From Massilia agrisoli (GTDB lineage Bacteria > Pseudomonadota > Gammaproteobacteria > Burkholderiales > Burkholderiaceae_D), in the NCBI RefSeq assembly GCF_020831365.1, contig NZ_JAJHPV010000004.1, positions 372,001-436,000 of the forward strand: a stretch of 64,000 nucleotides of DNA, given 5' to 3'. The notes below the pieces were generated by a model. That model had not been told where the DNA came from. It ran no database searches and was given only the letters and a program-made list of their open reading frames with translations. Positions 33,514 through 41,050 of the stretch are shown piece by piece (position 1 is the first letter of the stretch; each line of letters begins with the position of its first letter). Position numbers and translations under genes: made by a program.

Positions 33514-35069
33514 TGCGACGCTCTTTCCTGGATAGCTGATTGAAGGGAAACACGATCGATCTTGCCGTTCGCGTTTTTTGGCAGCTGCGCCATCACATTG
33601 ACTTTGCGCGGCACCATATAAGCCGGCAACAGCGCGGCAAGTTGCGACAGCAGGGATTCGGCCGTGACGCCAGCATCGTCGGCCGCGGCAAAGGCGACGA
33701 TCTCGCCGAGGCCTTCGGCCAGCTTGCGATAAACAACCGCGCATTCCTTCACGTTTGGCAATGTGTTCAGGGCCGCCTCGATTTCTTCGAGTTCGATGCG
33801 ATAGCCCATGTGCTTGATCTGGAAATCCTGACGTCCTTTAAAGTGCAGCTTGCCGTTCTCGTCACGCTCAACCAGGTCGCCAGTCCGGTAGCCCACTTCC
33901 GGATAGCGCGCATTGGCGGGATTCTGGATAAAAGACCTGGAAGTACGCTCGGGGTCGTTGTAATAGCCCAGGCCGACGTGCGGCCCTGCCAGGAACAATT
34001 CGCCAAACTGGGGAGCGGCCGCATCCAGCGGCAGGATATGTGCGGAAAAATTCTGTGCAATGGAACCGAGCGTAGCCAGCCTGGTCATGTCGTCGAAGTC
34101 GACCGCCTCGACACGATGCGCGCTGCAAATACAAGTGCATTCCGTCGGACCGTAGACATTCTCCAGCGCCGTGCGCGCGCCGAACAGATCGAAAAGCTGC
34201 TTGAGCCGGGTCTTGGGGAAACCCTCGCCGCCGAAGACGATGGCGCGCATTGCAGGAAAATCTTTAGCCGCCAGGGCACGCGTGGTCAGCAGGTAGACCA
34301 GCAGGGAAGGCACGGAAAACCAGATGCTGCAACGCGCCTGGTTCACGAGCTTGACGAGGGTGCGCGGTTCCCTGACCTGTTCCGCCGTGAGCGGCACCAG
34401 TGTGGCGCCGGCAAACAGGGCGGTATAAAAATCGAACACCGAATTATCGAAGTACATCGGGTTGGCGTTCGTCATCACATCGTCCTGCGTGACAGCAAAA
34501 CGGTCATGCGCCCAGCCGATAAACCACAGCAGGTTGGCGTGCGAAATCGCAGCGCCTTTGGGCATGCCGGTCGAACCCGAAGTGAACATGATGTACGCGG
34601 GGTGCTGGCCCCCGACGCTGGCTGCGTCGGGCAATGCTTCGGAGTCCGCGAGCGGACGGCGCGACCATGCCTGCAAGTCGAGGACGGGCAGCGTGCCGGC
34701 CTGTTCCAGCGCATCTTGGTAAGGCAGCGTGGAAAAGCTATTGACGATCAGGCGCGGCTGGCAGGTATGCAGGATTTTTTCCAGTCTTGCCCATGGACTG
34801 TCCGGGTCGAGATTGGTATAGATCACGCCCAGGCGCAGGCACGCCAGCATCGCCGCATATGCTGGGGGCGATTTGTCGTGGAACATCGCAACGACATCGC
34901 CTGGCTGCACGCCCTGGCGAACCAGCTCGCCGGCAATCGCAGTCGCAAGGGCGGCAAGTTTGCCGTAGGAGACTGTTTCCTCGGTCGCGGGATACAGCAG
35001 GGCGGTGCGGTCATGGTGGCGGCGAACCACCTCCTCGAATGCCAGCCCAATATTGGAAACGAAAGCCAT
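33510..35069 (-). CDS. AMP-forming acyl/aminoacyl ligase (DltA/adenylation-domain type)
   Basis: Activates a carboxylic or amino acid with ATP and, from its setting, loads it on the carrier protein of the same operon. The 519-residue chain carries the adenylation core motifs: YIMFTSGSTGMPKGAAISHA (P-loop), AIVFGGEGFPKTRLKQLF, LENVYGPTECTCICSAHRVE, YRTGDLVERDENGKLHFKGR and LPKNANGKIDRVSL with the C-terminal catalytic Lys. There is no condensation or built-in carrier domain. It resembles DltA and stand-alone NRPS A-domains; the substrate is unknown. It starts 15 bases after the SDR gene. Confidence 0.88.
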   Translation of the reverse strand: MAFVSNIGLAFEEVVRRHHDRTALLYPATEETVSYGKLAALATAIAGELVRQGVQPGDVVAMFHDKSPPAYAAMLACLRLGVIYTNLDPDSPWARLEKILHTCQPRLIVNSFSTLPYQDALEQAGTLPVLDLQAWSRRPLADSEALPDAASVGGQHPAYIMFTSGSTGMPKGAAISHANLLWFIGWAHDRFAVTQDDVMTNANPMYFDNSVFDFYTALFAGATLVPLTAEQVREPRTLVKLVNQARCSIWFSVPSLLVYLLTTRALAAKDFPAMRAIVFGGEGFPKTRLKQLFDLFGARTALENVYGPTECTCICSAHRVEAVDFDDMTRLATLGSIAQNFSAHILPLDAAAPQFGELFLAGPHVGLGYYNDPERTSRSFIQNPANARYPEVGYRTGDLVERDENGKLHFKGRQDFQIKHMGYRIELEEIEAALNTLPNVKECAVVYRKLAEGLGEIVAFAAADDAGVTAESLLSQLAALLPAYMVPRKVNVMAQLPKNANGKIDRVSLQSAIQERASQ

Positions 35070-35084
35070 GACCAGCGTCCCTCG

Positions 35085-35837
35085 TCAGAGTGTTAATCCG
35101 CCGTCCAGCTCAAGCACGGTACCGGTGAGATAGTCGTTCTCGACGATCTGGCGGGCAGCGAGGTAGATCGCATCCGGATTGCCGAGTTTGCGCAAGGGGA
35201 TCTGCTGCTGCAGGCGCGCAATGATGGTTTCGCTTAAAGCGGCCCGCGTGGATGGCGTATCGAAGAAGCCGGGGGCAATTGCAACGAAACGCAAGCCCAG
35301 CGCGCCCAGTTCCTTGGCCCAGGTACAGGTCAGGGCATTCACCCCGGCCTTGGCGGCCGAGTAGGCGGACTGGCCTGGATTGCCGGCGGCGGCAATCGAA
35401 CTGATCGAAATAACGACGCCCTTGCAGCGCCGGGCGATCATGCCATCGACGACACGGCTGGTGACAAAAAACACGGAATCGAGGTCTGCAGCCATCACAT
35501 CGCGCCAGGCGCGGCGCGAGTGGACCCGGTCTCCCCGTGCGGTGAAATTGACCAGTGGTTCGCTGTGGATCACGCCAGCGTTATTGACCAGCACGTCCGG
35601 CTCGAATCCGTCTTGTTTGGCGCTGGCAACCGCAGCATCGACCGCATCCGGGTCGGCGACGTCGCAGGGCCAGGCCAGCACACGTCCATCGAAAGCGGTG
35701 CGCAGCTCGGCGCACAAATTTTCGTCTCTTTCAAATACGCCCACCAGGGCCCCATCGGACAAGAAACCTTCGACCAGCCTGCGGCCTATGCCCCGGCCGC
35801 CGCCGGTGACCAGCACCCTGGCGCCGGCCAGGTTCAC
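35085..35837 (-). CDS. SDR-family reductase (FabG-like)
   Basis: Short-chain dehydrogenase/reductase of 250 residues. Seen are the NAD(P) motif VTGGGRGIGRRLVEGF, the NNAG motif (VLVNNAGVIHSEPLVNF), the active-site Ser with Tyr-x-x-x-Lys (SSIAAAGNPGQSAYSAAKAG), and a C-terminal DYLTGTVLELDGGLTL. The profile matches 3-oxoacyl-ACP reductases and related enzymes. Placed between the carrier protein and the ligase, it probably reduces the carrier-bound acyl group, as VioR is proposed to do in flagellin sugar modification. It overlaps the ACP gene by 4 bases. Confidence 0.88.
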   Translation of the reverse strand: MNLAGARVLVTGGGRGIGRRLVEGFLSDGALVGVFERDENLCAELRTAFDGRVLAWPCDVADPDAVDAAVASAKQDGFEPDVLVNNAGVIHSEPLVNFTARGDRVHSRRAWRDVMAADLDSVFFVTSRVVDGMIARRCKGVVISISSIAAAGNPGQSAYSAAKAGVNALTCTWAKELGALGLRFVAIAPGFFDTPSTRAALSETIIARLQQQIPLRKLGNPDAIYLAARQIVENDYLTGTVLELDGGLTL

Positions 35838-36061
35838 AGCTTGCCGCCACTGGCCAGCACGGCCTTGCGCACATCGCCCAGCGTACGCATATCGGCAATC
35901 TGGTCGCCATCAAACTGCACCTGAAAATCATCTTCCACACGCGTAATCAGCAACATATGCTGGAGCGAGTCCCAGGTAGGTATCTCCTTGAACTGGGTCT
36001 GGTCCTGCAAGGTCGATTCAGGGACTTGAAAAATTTCAGAAAAAATAGCAGTGAGCTTCAT
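35834..36061 (-). CDS. Acyl carrier protein, stand-alone
   Basis: Small 75-residue carrier protein with the phosphopantetheine attachment site in PTWDSLQHMLLITRVEDDF, the Ser of Asp-Ser-Leu being the modified residue. The first residues (MKLTAIFSEIFQVPEST) are typical for ACPs in polysaccharide and amino-acid loading clusters. It is the first gene of a five-gene operon with an SDR, a ligase, a sugar acyltransferase and a broken methyltransferase, so it is a dedicated ACP and not the fatty-acid synthesis one. The start at 36061 is supported by domain length; longer forms are not. Confidence 0.87.
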   Translation of the reverse strand: MKLTAIFSEIFQVPESTLQDQTQFKEIPTWDSLQHMLLITRVEDDFQVQFDGDQIADMRTLGDVRKAVLASGGKL

Positions 36062-36265
36062 GAGAATAAGTACTGAATCAGCAGTTGGCAAGAGTGAAAG
36101 GTGGACCCGCAGGACGAGGATTGCTTTCGAGAATTGTAGCCGCTGGCGGCGCGGAAGAGGGTTTTTTCGCTTATTTTTTCGGGTCCGCTCCAGGGACTGG
36201 ATCGCACGCAAGCCGTGGCGCTGCGCTATCATGGCGGGTTACGGATCAACACTGCACACACCACG

Positions 36266-37297
36266 ATGCATCAGAATTGCTACACGCCCGACGGGAAAAG
36301 CGGTACTTCAGGCGCCTACAAATCCAGGAAACTCTCGGTCGCCCCGATGATGGACTGGACTGACCGCCACTGCCGCAAGTTCCACCGCGAAATCACCCGT
36401 CATACATGGTTGTACACAGAAATGGTGACGACCGGCGCACTGGTGTATGGCGACGTCGAGCGCCACCTGCGCTTTAATGAGGAAGAGCACCCGGTGGCGC
36501 TGCAGCTGGGCGGCAGCGACCCCGTTGATCTTGCCAAAAGTGCAAAGCTTGGGCAGGCGTGGGGTTACGATGAAGTCAACCTCAACTGCGGTTGCCCGTC
36601 CGAACGGGTGCAGAAGGGCGCATTTGGCGCCTGCCTGATGGCTGAACCGCAGCTGGTGGCCGATTGCGTCAAGGCGATGCGCGACGCCGTGTCGATCGAT
36701 GTGACCGTCAAGCACCGCATTGGCATCGACCGCAATGAAGAGTATGGTTTCGTGCGCGATTTCGTCGGCACGATTGCCGACGCCGGCTGCCAGACTTTCA
36801 TCGTGCATGCCCGCAATGCCGTGCTGAAGGGCTTGTCGCCCAAGGAAAACCGCGAGATTCCGCCGCTGCGCTATGAAGTTGCCTACCAACTCAAGCGCGA
36901 GTTCCCTGGCCTGGAGATCATTATCAACGGCGGCATCAAGACCTCGGACGAAGTGGCCGCTCACCTCGAACACGTCGACGGCGTCATGCTGGGCCGCGAG
37001 GCTTACCATAATCCTTACATCATGGCCGAGTACGACTCGCGCTTCTATGGCGACGACACGCCGGTGAAGACACGCCAGCAAGTGCTTGAGGCGATGATTC
37101 CCTATATAGAAGCGCAAATCGCCCAGCACGGCGCGCGCGGCCTCAAGCTGAACACCATTACCCGCCACATGCTGGGCATCATGGCCGGGCTGCCGGGGGC
37201 GCGCAGTTTCCGCCAGGTGATGTCCGATCCGGCGCGCCTGGCCGCCGGCGACCCGCGCCTGCTGCTCGACGCCTGCGCCCGCCTGCAGGCAGGCTGA
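36266..37297 (+). CDS. dusA: tRNA-dihydrouridine(20/20a) synthase DusA
   Basis: FMN enzyme reducing uridine 20/20a in the D-loop of tRNAs. The 343-residue protein has the DusA start LSVAPMMDWTDRHCRKFHRE, the active-site motif LNCGCPSERVQKGAFGACLM with the catalytic Cys, KHRIGIDRNEEYGFV, and FIVHARNAVLKGLSPKENRE. GGIKTSDEVAAHLEHVDGVM is the FMN phosphate-binding region. ATG at 36266 is preferred by family length; no good ribosome site is seen there, and a GTG at 36215 is the upstream option. It is divergent from the ACP operon. Confidence 0.93.
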   Translation: MHQNCYTPDGKSGTSGAYKSRKLSVAPMMDWTDRHCRKFHREITRHTWLYTEMVTTGALVYGDVERHLRFNEEEHPVALQLGGSDPVDLAKSAKLGQAWGYDEVNLNCGCPSERVQKGAFGACLMAEPQLVADCVKAMRDAVSIDVTVKHRIGIDRNEEYGFVRDFVGTIADAGCQTFIVHARNAVLKGLSPKENREIPPLRYEVAYQLKREFPGLEIIINGGIKTSDEVAAHLEHVDGVMLGREAYHNPYIMAEYDSRFYGDDTPVKTRQQVLEAMIPYIEAQIAQHGARGLKLNTITRHMLGIMAGLPGARSFRQVMSDPARLAAGDPRLLLDACARLQAG

Positions 37298-37336
37298 CGC
37301 GCAAACGCAACACCGGGGCCACCCGCCCCGGCGCGC

Positions 37337-37363
37337 GCGCCACCTCCGCTGGCGCCGTTTTTT
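37337..37363 (+). terminator. Rho-independent terminator after dusA
   Basis: GCGCCA/TGGCGC stem with a 7-base loop followed by six Ts, 40 bases after the dusA stop. A second GC-rich hairpin (CCGGGGC/GCCCCGG) lies just before it at 37313-37331. Confidence 0.65.
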
Positions 37364-37711
37364 CCTCTTTTTCCCTCTGGGCGATAGTTCTTTGCGCAAG
37401 CGTGTTGCGATTTTAGCAATACTCGTAACTCTTGTACCCTCAGCTTTATTGCTTGCCTCACAGCAAGATAAAAACCTATAATCACTCCGTTGTTTCCTTC
37501 GGGCAACCGGAATCACCAGGCCCGACAAGTGTTGTTCTCACGAAACAAACAATGCCTGCGCCGTTATTTTTGCATTCGCAGTCATTTTTTTGATTTATCC
37601 TGACGGAAACACGCGGAGGTTCCTTGTGTTGCCACAAAGCATCAAAAATGCGTCCGGCAAGGCACTGATCCGAGCGATTTCGATCACTACGTTTCATAGA
37701 AAAGACACGAA
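37364..37711. other. Leader region of the chemoreceptor gene
   Basis: About 350 bases with no plausible gene. It is clearly less GC-rich than its flanks and includes the sigma-70 promoter at 37453-37482, so the chemoreceptor would have a leader of roughly 220 bases. I saw no convincing sigma-28 site, riboswitch or other named element in it. Confidence 0.5.
37453..37482 (+). promoter_or_regulatory. Sigma-70 promoter upstream of the chemoreceptor
   Basis: TTGCCT at 37453-37458 and a perfect TATAAT at 37477-37482 with 18 bases between. No other plus-strand gene starts between this site and 37712. Confidence 0.5.
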
Positions 37712-39475
37712 ATGAATTTATCCAGCATGAAGGTCGGCACCCGCCTGGCGCTCGGTTTCGCCCTCGTATTGTTCTTCCTGGTTGCAGTGACGATCGTGGG
37801 CATTTTCCGCATGTCGGAAATCCAGGACCGCCTTGACCGCGTCGTCAGCGTCAACAACGTGGTCAGCCGTCTCGTGATCGACATGCGTAACAACGTGGGC
37901 GACCGCATCTCGTCGCTGAAAGTGCTGACCCTGATGACCGATCCGGCCGACATGGAACCGGAGATGAACCAGATCAAGGCGCGTGCTGACAAGTATGCTG
38001 AAGCGCAGAAGAAACTGAGCGACGTGTTCGCCCGCGAAGGTTCGGCGGAAGAAAAAGCCCTGCTGGTACAGATCAAGGAAAACGAGGCGCTGGCCCAGGC
38101 TGCCATCGCCAAGGCATCGGCGCTGTGGCTGGGCAACGACGCCGAGTCGGCAACCCGCGTCTTGATCAAGGAAATCCGTCCACCGCAGAAAAAGTGGATG
38201 GAAGCGCTGGACAAGCTGGCATCGCTGGAAGAAAAGATGAGCGCCCAGGCGCAGGCAGAAGCTGAAAGCGGCTTCAACGCAGCACGCAACATGATGATCA
38301 TCCTGGGCCTGGTGGCCGGCGCCCTCGGCGTGATGGCGGCATGGGTCATCACCCGCGGCCTGCTCAAGCAGCTGGGCGGCGAGCCGGATTACACCGCCAA
38401 GATCGCCAGCAGCATCGCCGCAGGCGACCTGTCGATCCGCATCGACACCGAGCAGGCAGCCCAGGGCAGCCTGCTGATGGAAGTGCGCGAAATGCGCAAC
38501 AGCCTGAAAGGCATCGTCGGCCAGGTCCGCGGCGGCACCGAGACCATCGGCACCGCATCGCGTGAAATCGCCGCGGGCAACATCGACCTGTCGTCGCGTA
38601 CTGAAATGCAAGCCAGCGCGCTGGAAAAGACCGCGTCGGCGATGGAAGAACTGACCTCGACCGTGAAGCAGAACGCCGACAATGCCCGTGAAGCGAATGC
38701 ACTGGCGGCAACGGCATCGGACGTGGCCCGCAAAGGCGGCGACGTGGTGGCCCAGGTGGTCGACACCATGGGTTCGATCAACACCTCGGCCAACAAGATT
38801 GTCGACATCATCGGCGTTATCGATGGCATCGCTTTCCAGACCAACATCCTGGCGCTGAACGCGGCAGTGGAAGCAGCACGTGCCGGTGAACAGGGCCGCG
38901 GCTTCGCGGTGGTGGCGTCGGAAGTGCGTAACCTAGCCCAGCGTTCGGCAGCGGCAGCGAAGGAAATCAAGACCCTGATCGGCGACTCGGTAGAGAAGGT
39001 CGAGCGCGGCAGCAAGCTGGTCGGCCAGGCCGGCGTGACGATGGATGAAGTCGTTGCCAGCGTCAAGCGTGTGACCGACATCATGAGCGAGATCGCCAAT
39101 GCAAGCCAGGAACAGTCGGCCGGCATCGAGCAGGTCAACCTGTCGATCATCGAGATGGACAGCATGACCCAGCAGAACGCGGCGCTGGTGGAAGAAGCGG
39201 CTGCGGCAGCGCAGAGCCTGCAGGACCAGGCCGGCGAACTGGCCCGCGTGGTCAGCATCTTCAAGCTGGTCGAAGGCGAAGAGATCCACGTGGCGGAAGC
39301 TGCGCCACAGGCAGCGGCAGCACCGGTTGCCAAGCCAGTTGTTGCCAAGGCCAAGCCAGCGCTGAAGCGCCCGGCGGCCCGTGCAGCAGCCCCGGCAGCA
39401 CCGGCAGCACCGGCAGCGGCGCCAAAGAAGATTGCAGCAACCACCGCCGGCAACGACGAGTGGGAAGAGTTTTAA
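37712..39475 (+). CDS. Methyl-accepting chemotaxis protein with CheR-binding tail
   Basis: Membrane chemoreceptor, 587 residues. A membrane helix near residues 10-31, a periplasmic four-helix-bundle sensor (about 32-190), a second helix ([20 protein letters not shown]), a HAMP domain, then the signalling domain with methylation helices and the hairpin tip [20 protein letters not shown] followed by [19 protein letters not shown]. An Ala/Pro/Lys-rich linker of about 50 residues ends in NDEWEEF, matching the xWxxF pentapeptide that tethers the methyltransferase CheR. The ligand cannot be told from sequence. No chemotaxis signalling genes lie nearby. Confidence 0.94.
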   Translation: MNLSSMKVGTRLALGFALVLFFLVAVTIVGIFRMSEIQDRLDRVVSVNNVVSRLVIDMRNNVGDRISSLKVLTLMTDPADMEPEMNQIKARADKYAEAQKKLSDVFAREGSAEEKALLVQIKENEALAQAAIAKASALWLGNDAESATRVLIKEIRPPQKKWMEALDKLASLEEKMSAQAQAEAESGFNAARNMMIILGLVAGALGVMAAWVITRGLLKQLGGEPDYTAKIASSIAAGDLSIRIDTEQAAQGSLLMEVREMRNSLKGIVGQVRGGTETIGTASREIAAGNIDLSSRTEMQASALEKTASAMEELTSTVKQNADNAREANALAATASDVARKGGDVVAQVVDTMGSINTSANKIVDIIGVIDGIAFQTNILALNAAVEAARAGEQGRGFAVVASEVRNLAQRSAAAAKEIKTLIGDSVEKVERGSKLVGQAGVTMDEVVASVKRVTDIMSEIANASQEQSAGIEQVNLSIIEMDSMTQQNAALVEEAAAAAQSLQDQAGELARVVSIFKLVEGEEIHVAEAAPQAAAAPVAKPVVAKAKPALKRPAARAAAPAAPAAPAAAPKKIAATTAGNDEWEEF

Positions 39476-39524
39476 GCGGTCGTAGTCAGACGATATTTTA
39501 TTTAACGATGTGGGATTAAGAAAA

Positions 39525-39863
39525 ATGAACAAGCGTATGAGCACCATCGCCGCCCTGATGTTCGCGGCAGTTAGCAGCACCAGTTTTGCAGCCGAAGTTC
39601 CAGCCAGCTTCGATGCAAAAAACTGCAAGGCAGAGTACCCAAAGACTTCCCTGATGAACGAAGAGCAGGGCGCCGTCACCATGGCATTCCTGGTATCGGC
39701 TGACGGCAAGGTTGTCGAGTCGAAGGTTGAAAAGAGCAGTGGCTTCAAGAACCTGGACAAGGCTGCGATCAAGGCGATCTCGGCATGCAAGTTCAAGCCG
39801 GGCACCAAGGATGGCGCAGTGGCGCAGACCTGGACCAAGGTTGACTACGTCTGGTCGCTCTGA
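39525..39863 (+). CDS. Secreted TonB C-terminal-like protein, first copy
   Basis: Small periplasmic protein of 112 residues with a signal peptide (MNKRMSTIAALMFAAVSSTS, cleaved near SFA). The mature part matches a TonB C-terminal domain: CKAEYPKTSLMNEEQGAVTM, AFLVSADGKVVESKVEKSSG and FKNLDKAAIKAISACKFKPG. There is no membrane anchor or Pro-rich spacer, so it cannot act as a normal TonB. Two Cys (in KNCKAEYP and SACKFKPG) could form a disulfide. The ATG at 39525 starts the signal peptide. A near copy follows 33 bases later. Confidence 0.75.
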   Translation: MNKRMSTIAALMFAAVSSTSFAAEVPASFDAKNCKAEYPKTSLMNEEQGAVTMAFLVSADGKVVESKVEKSSGFKNLDKAAIKAISACKFKPGTKDGAVAQTWTKVDYVWSL

Positions 39864-39896
39864 TCTCTAGCTGATTAAATTTTTGGGAGAAATGGT

Positions 39897-40247
39897 ATGT
39901 CTACGAATAAGCGCTATCTCCGTTTCATCGCTGCCCTGGCCCTGTCGGGTGCAAGCTGTGCCGTTGTCGCTGCCGAAGTTCCGGCCAGCTTCGATCCCAA
40001 AAATTGCAAGGCGGAGTATCCGAAAGCCTCGCTGATGAACGAAGAGCAGGGCACCGTTTCGATGGCGTTCCTGGTCAGCGCGGACGGCAGCGTGGTCGAT
40101 TCCAAGCTGGAAAAGACCAGCGGCTTCAAGAACCTGGACAAGGCCGCGATGAAGTCGCTGTCGGCCTGCAAGTTCAAGCCGGGTACCAAGGACGGCGCGC
40201 CGGCGCAGACCTGGACCAAGGTCGACTACGCCTGGAAGCTCGACTAA
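39897..40247 (+). CDS. Secreted TonB C-terminal-like protein, second copy
   Basis: Paralogue of the preceding gene, 116 residues, with its own signal peptide (cleaved near VVAAEVP) and nearly the same mature domain: CKAEYPKASLMNEEQGTVSM, AFLVSADGSVVDSKLEKTSG, FKNLDKAAMKSLSACKFKPG and TWTKVDYAWKLD. Both Cys are kept. The two genes are adjacent, same strand and very similar, so they arose by tandem duplication. A strong terminator follows at 40259. Function is unknown. Confidence 0.75.
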   Translation: MSTNKRYLRFIAALALSGASCAVVAAEVPASFDPKNCKAEYPKASLMNEEQGTVSMAFLVSADGSVVDSKLEKTSGFKNLDKAAMKSLSACKFKPGTKDGAPAQTWTKVDYAWKLD

Positions 40248-40258
40248 GATACTCCCAA

Positions 40259-40288
40259 CCAGCCGGCCCGCGAGGCCGGCTGGCGTTT
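40259..40288 (+). terminator. Rho-independent terminator after the TonB-like pair
   Basis: CCAGCCGGCC (40259-40268) and GGCCGGCTGG (40274-40283) form a perfect 10-bp stem with a 5-base loop, followed by CGTTTT. It ends the transcript of the tandem pair. Confidence 0.85.
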
Positions 40289-40387
40289 TACCCTTCGTTT
40301 TTGGCACCCTCCCGCGCGCTGCCTGCCGTGCGATCGCTGTTACCCTCCCTGTGTTGTTAAATTTCCCAGCTTTACAGGAAGGACATC

Positions 40388-40954
40388 ATGCGCCCAACAA
40401 TTTCCATCACCGCCGCAGCGCTGCTGGCAGTGGCCGGCTGCACGGTCATGCCGGGCCCGCACGACCCCGCGCGCACCCATCACACGGTCTCACTGGTCAA
40501 CAGCCTGTCATGGACCCATGCCGTCAGCGACAAACCCGATGCCCTGCGCACCGCGTGGCCACTTGCCGGCCTCGCCCGGCATACCGAACAGTTTCCGCTG
40601 GCTCAGGTCAAGCAATGCGACGCCGCGGGCGTGTGCAGCTGGGGCGTACTGAAAGCACGGCGCACCCTGTCGGCGCCGCGTTACGTGGCTGGGGGCGTGG
40701 CGGTGGACGTGGAGCTTGCCGTCGACGTCGACCGCAGCCATGACGCGCTGCAGGGCGGCGAGAACGTGGCGATGGCGATTCCCGCCGATGTGCCGGCCCT
40801 GAGCGCCAAACGCACCGTGCGCAAGTCGCTGGTACTGCAGTATGGGAAAGTCGAGCGGATCGGCCTTGACTTCGGTATCGGCTACGACCTGTGCGCGCAA
40901 CGGCTGGATAAAGCCGGCAATGCTGTCGACGCCTGCGATATTCCATTCCAGTAG
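40388..40954 (+). CDS. Hypothetical lipoprotein
   Basis: Product of 188 residues with a lipoprotein signal: SITAAALLAVAGC, where the Cys after LAVAG fits the lipobox and would be lipid-modified. The rest has two or three Cys (KQCDAAGVCSWG, DLCAQRL) and beta-rich stretches, with no domain I recognise. AGGAAGGA lies upstream of the ATG. It stands alone between a terminator and the MFS operon on the same strand. Probably anchored in the outer or inner membrane facing the periplasm; function unknown. Confidence 0.7.
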   Translation: MRPTISITAAALLAVAGCTVMPGPHDPARTHHTVSLVNSLSWTHAVSDKPDALRTAWPLAGLARHTEQFPLAQVKQCDAAGVCSWGVLKARRTLSAPRYVAGGVAVDVELAVDVDRSHDALQGGENVAMAIPADVPALSAKRTVRKSLVLQYGKVERIGLDFGIGYDLCAQRLDKAGNAVDACDIPFQ

Positions 40955-40970
40955 GCATCAACCCGACGCG

Positions 40971-41008
40971 GGACAGGATAAATAAACAATTTTGTTTACT
41001 TATTGTCC
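40971..41008. promoter_or_regulatory. Long palindromic operator upstream of the MFS-regulator operon
   Basis: An interrupted palindrome of about 17-bp arms centred on TT: GGACA, two extra bases, ATAA-TAAACAA / TTGTTTA-TTAT-TGTCC, with one mismatch and one 2-base insertion. It overlaps the likely -35 box of the MFS operon. This is the form expected for a dimeric HTH repressor site, and the second gene of the operon encodes an HTH regulator. Confidence 0.55.
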
Positions 41009-41024
41009 AGCTCGCGCGCATAAT
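40995..41024 (+). promoter_or_regulatory. Probable promoter of the MFS-regulator operon
   Basis: TTTACT at 40995-41000 and CATAAT at 41019-41024 with 18 bases between. The -35 is inside the palindromic operator. The leader up to the ATG at 41051 contains a GGCTTG/CAAGCC inverted repeat. Confidence 0.4.
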
Positions 41025-41050
41025 GGCTTGTCTCCAACTCTGGGCAAGCC

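Noticed and set aside
39525-40247. TonB itself
   Set aside because: Both copies lack the N-terminal membrane helix and the Pro-rich spacer, and no exbB or exbD is nearby.
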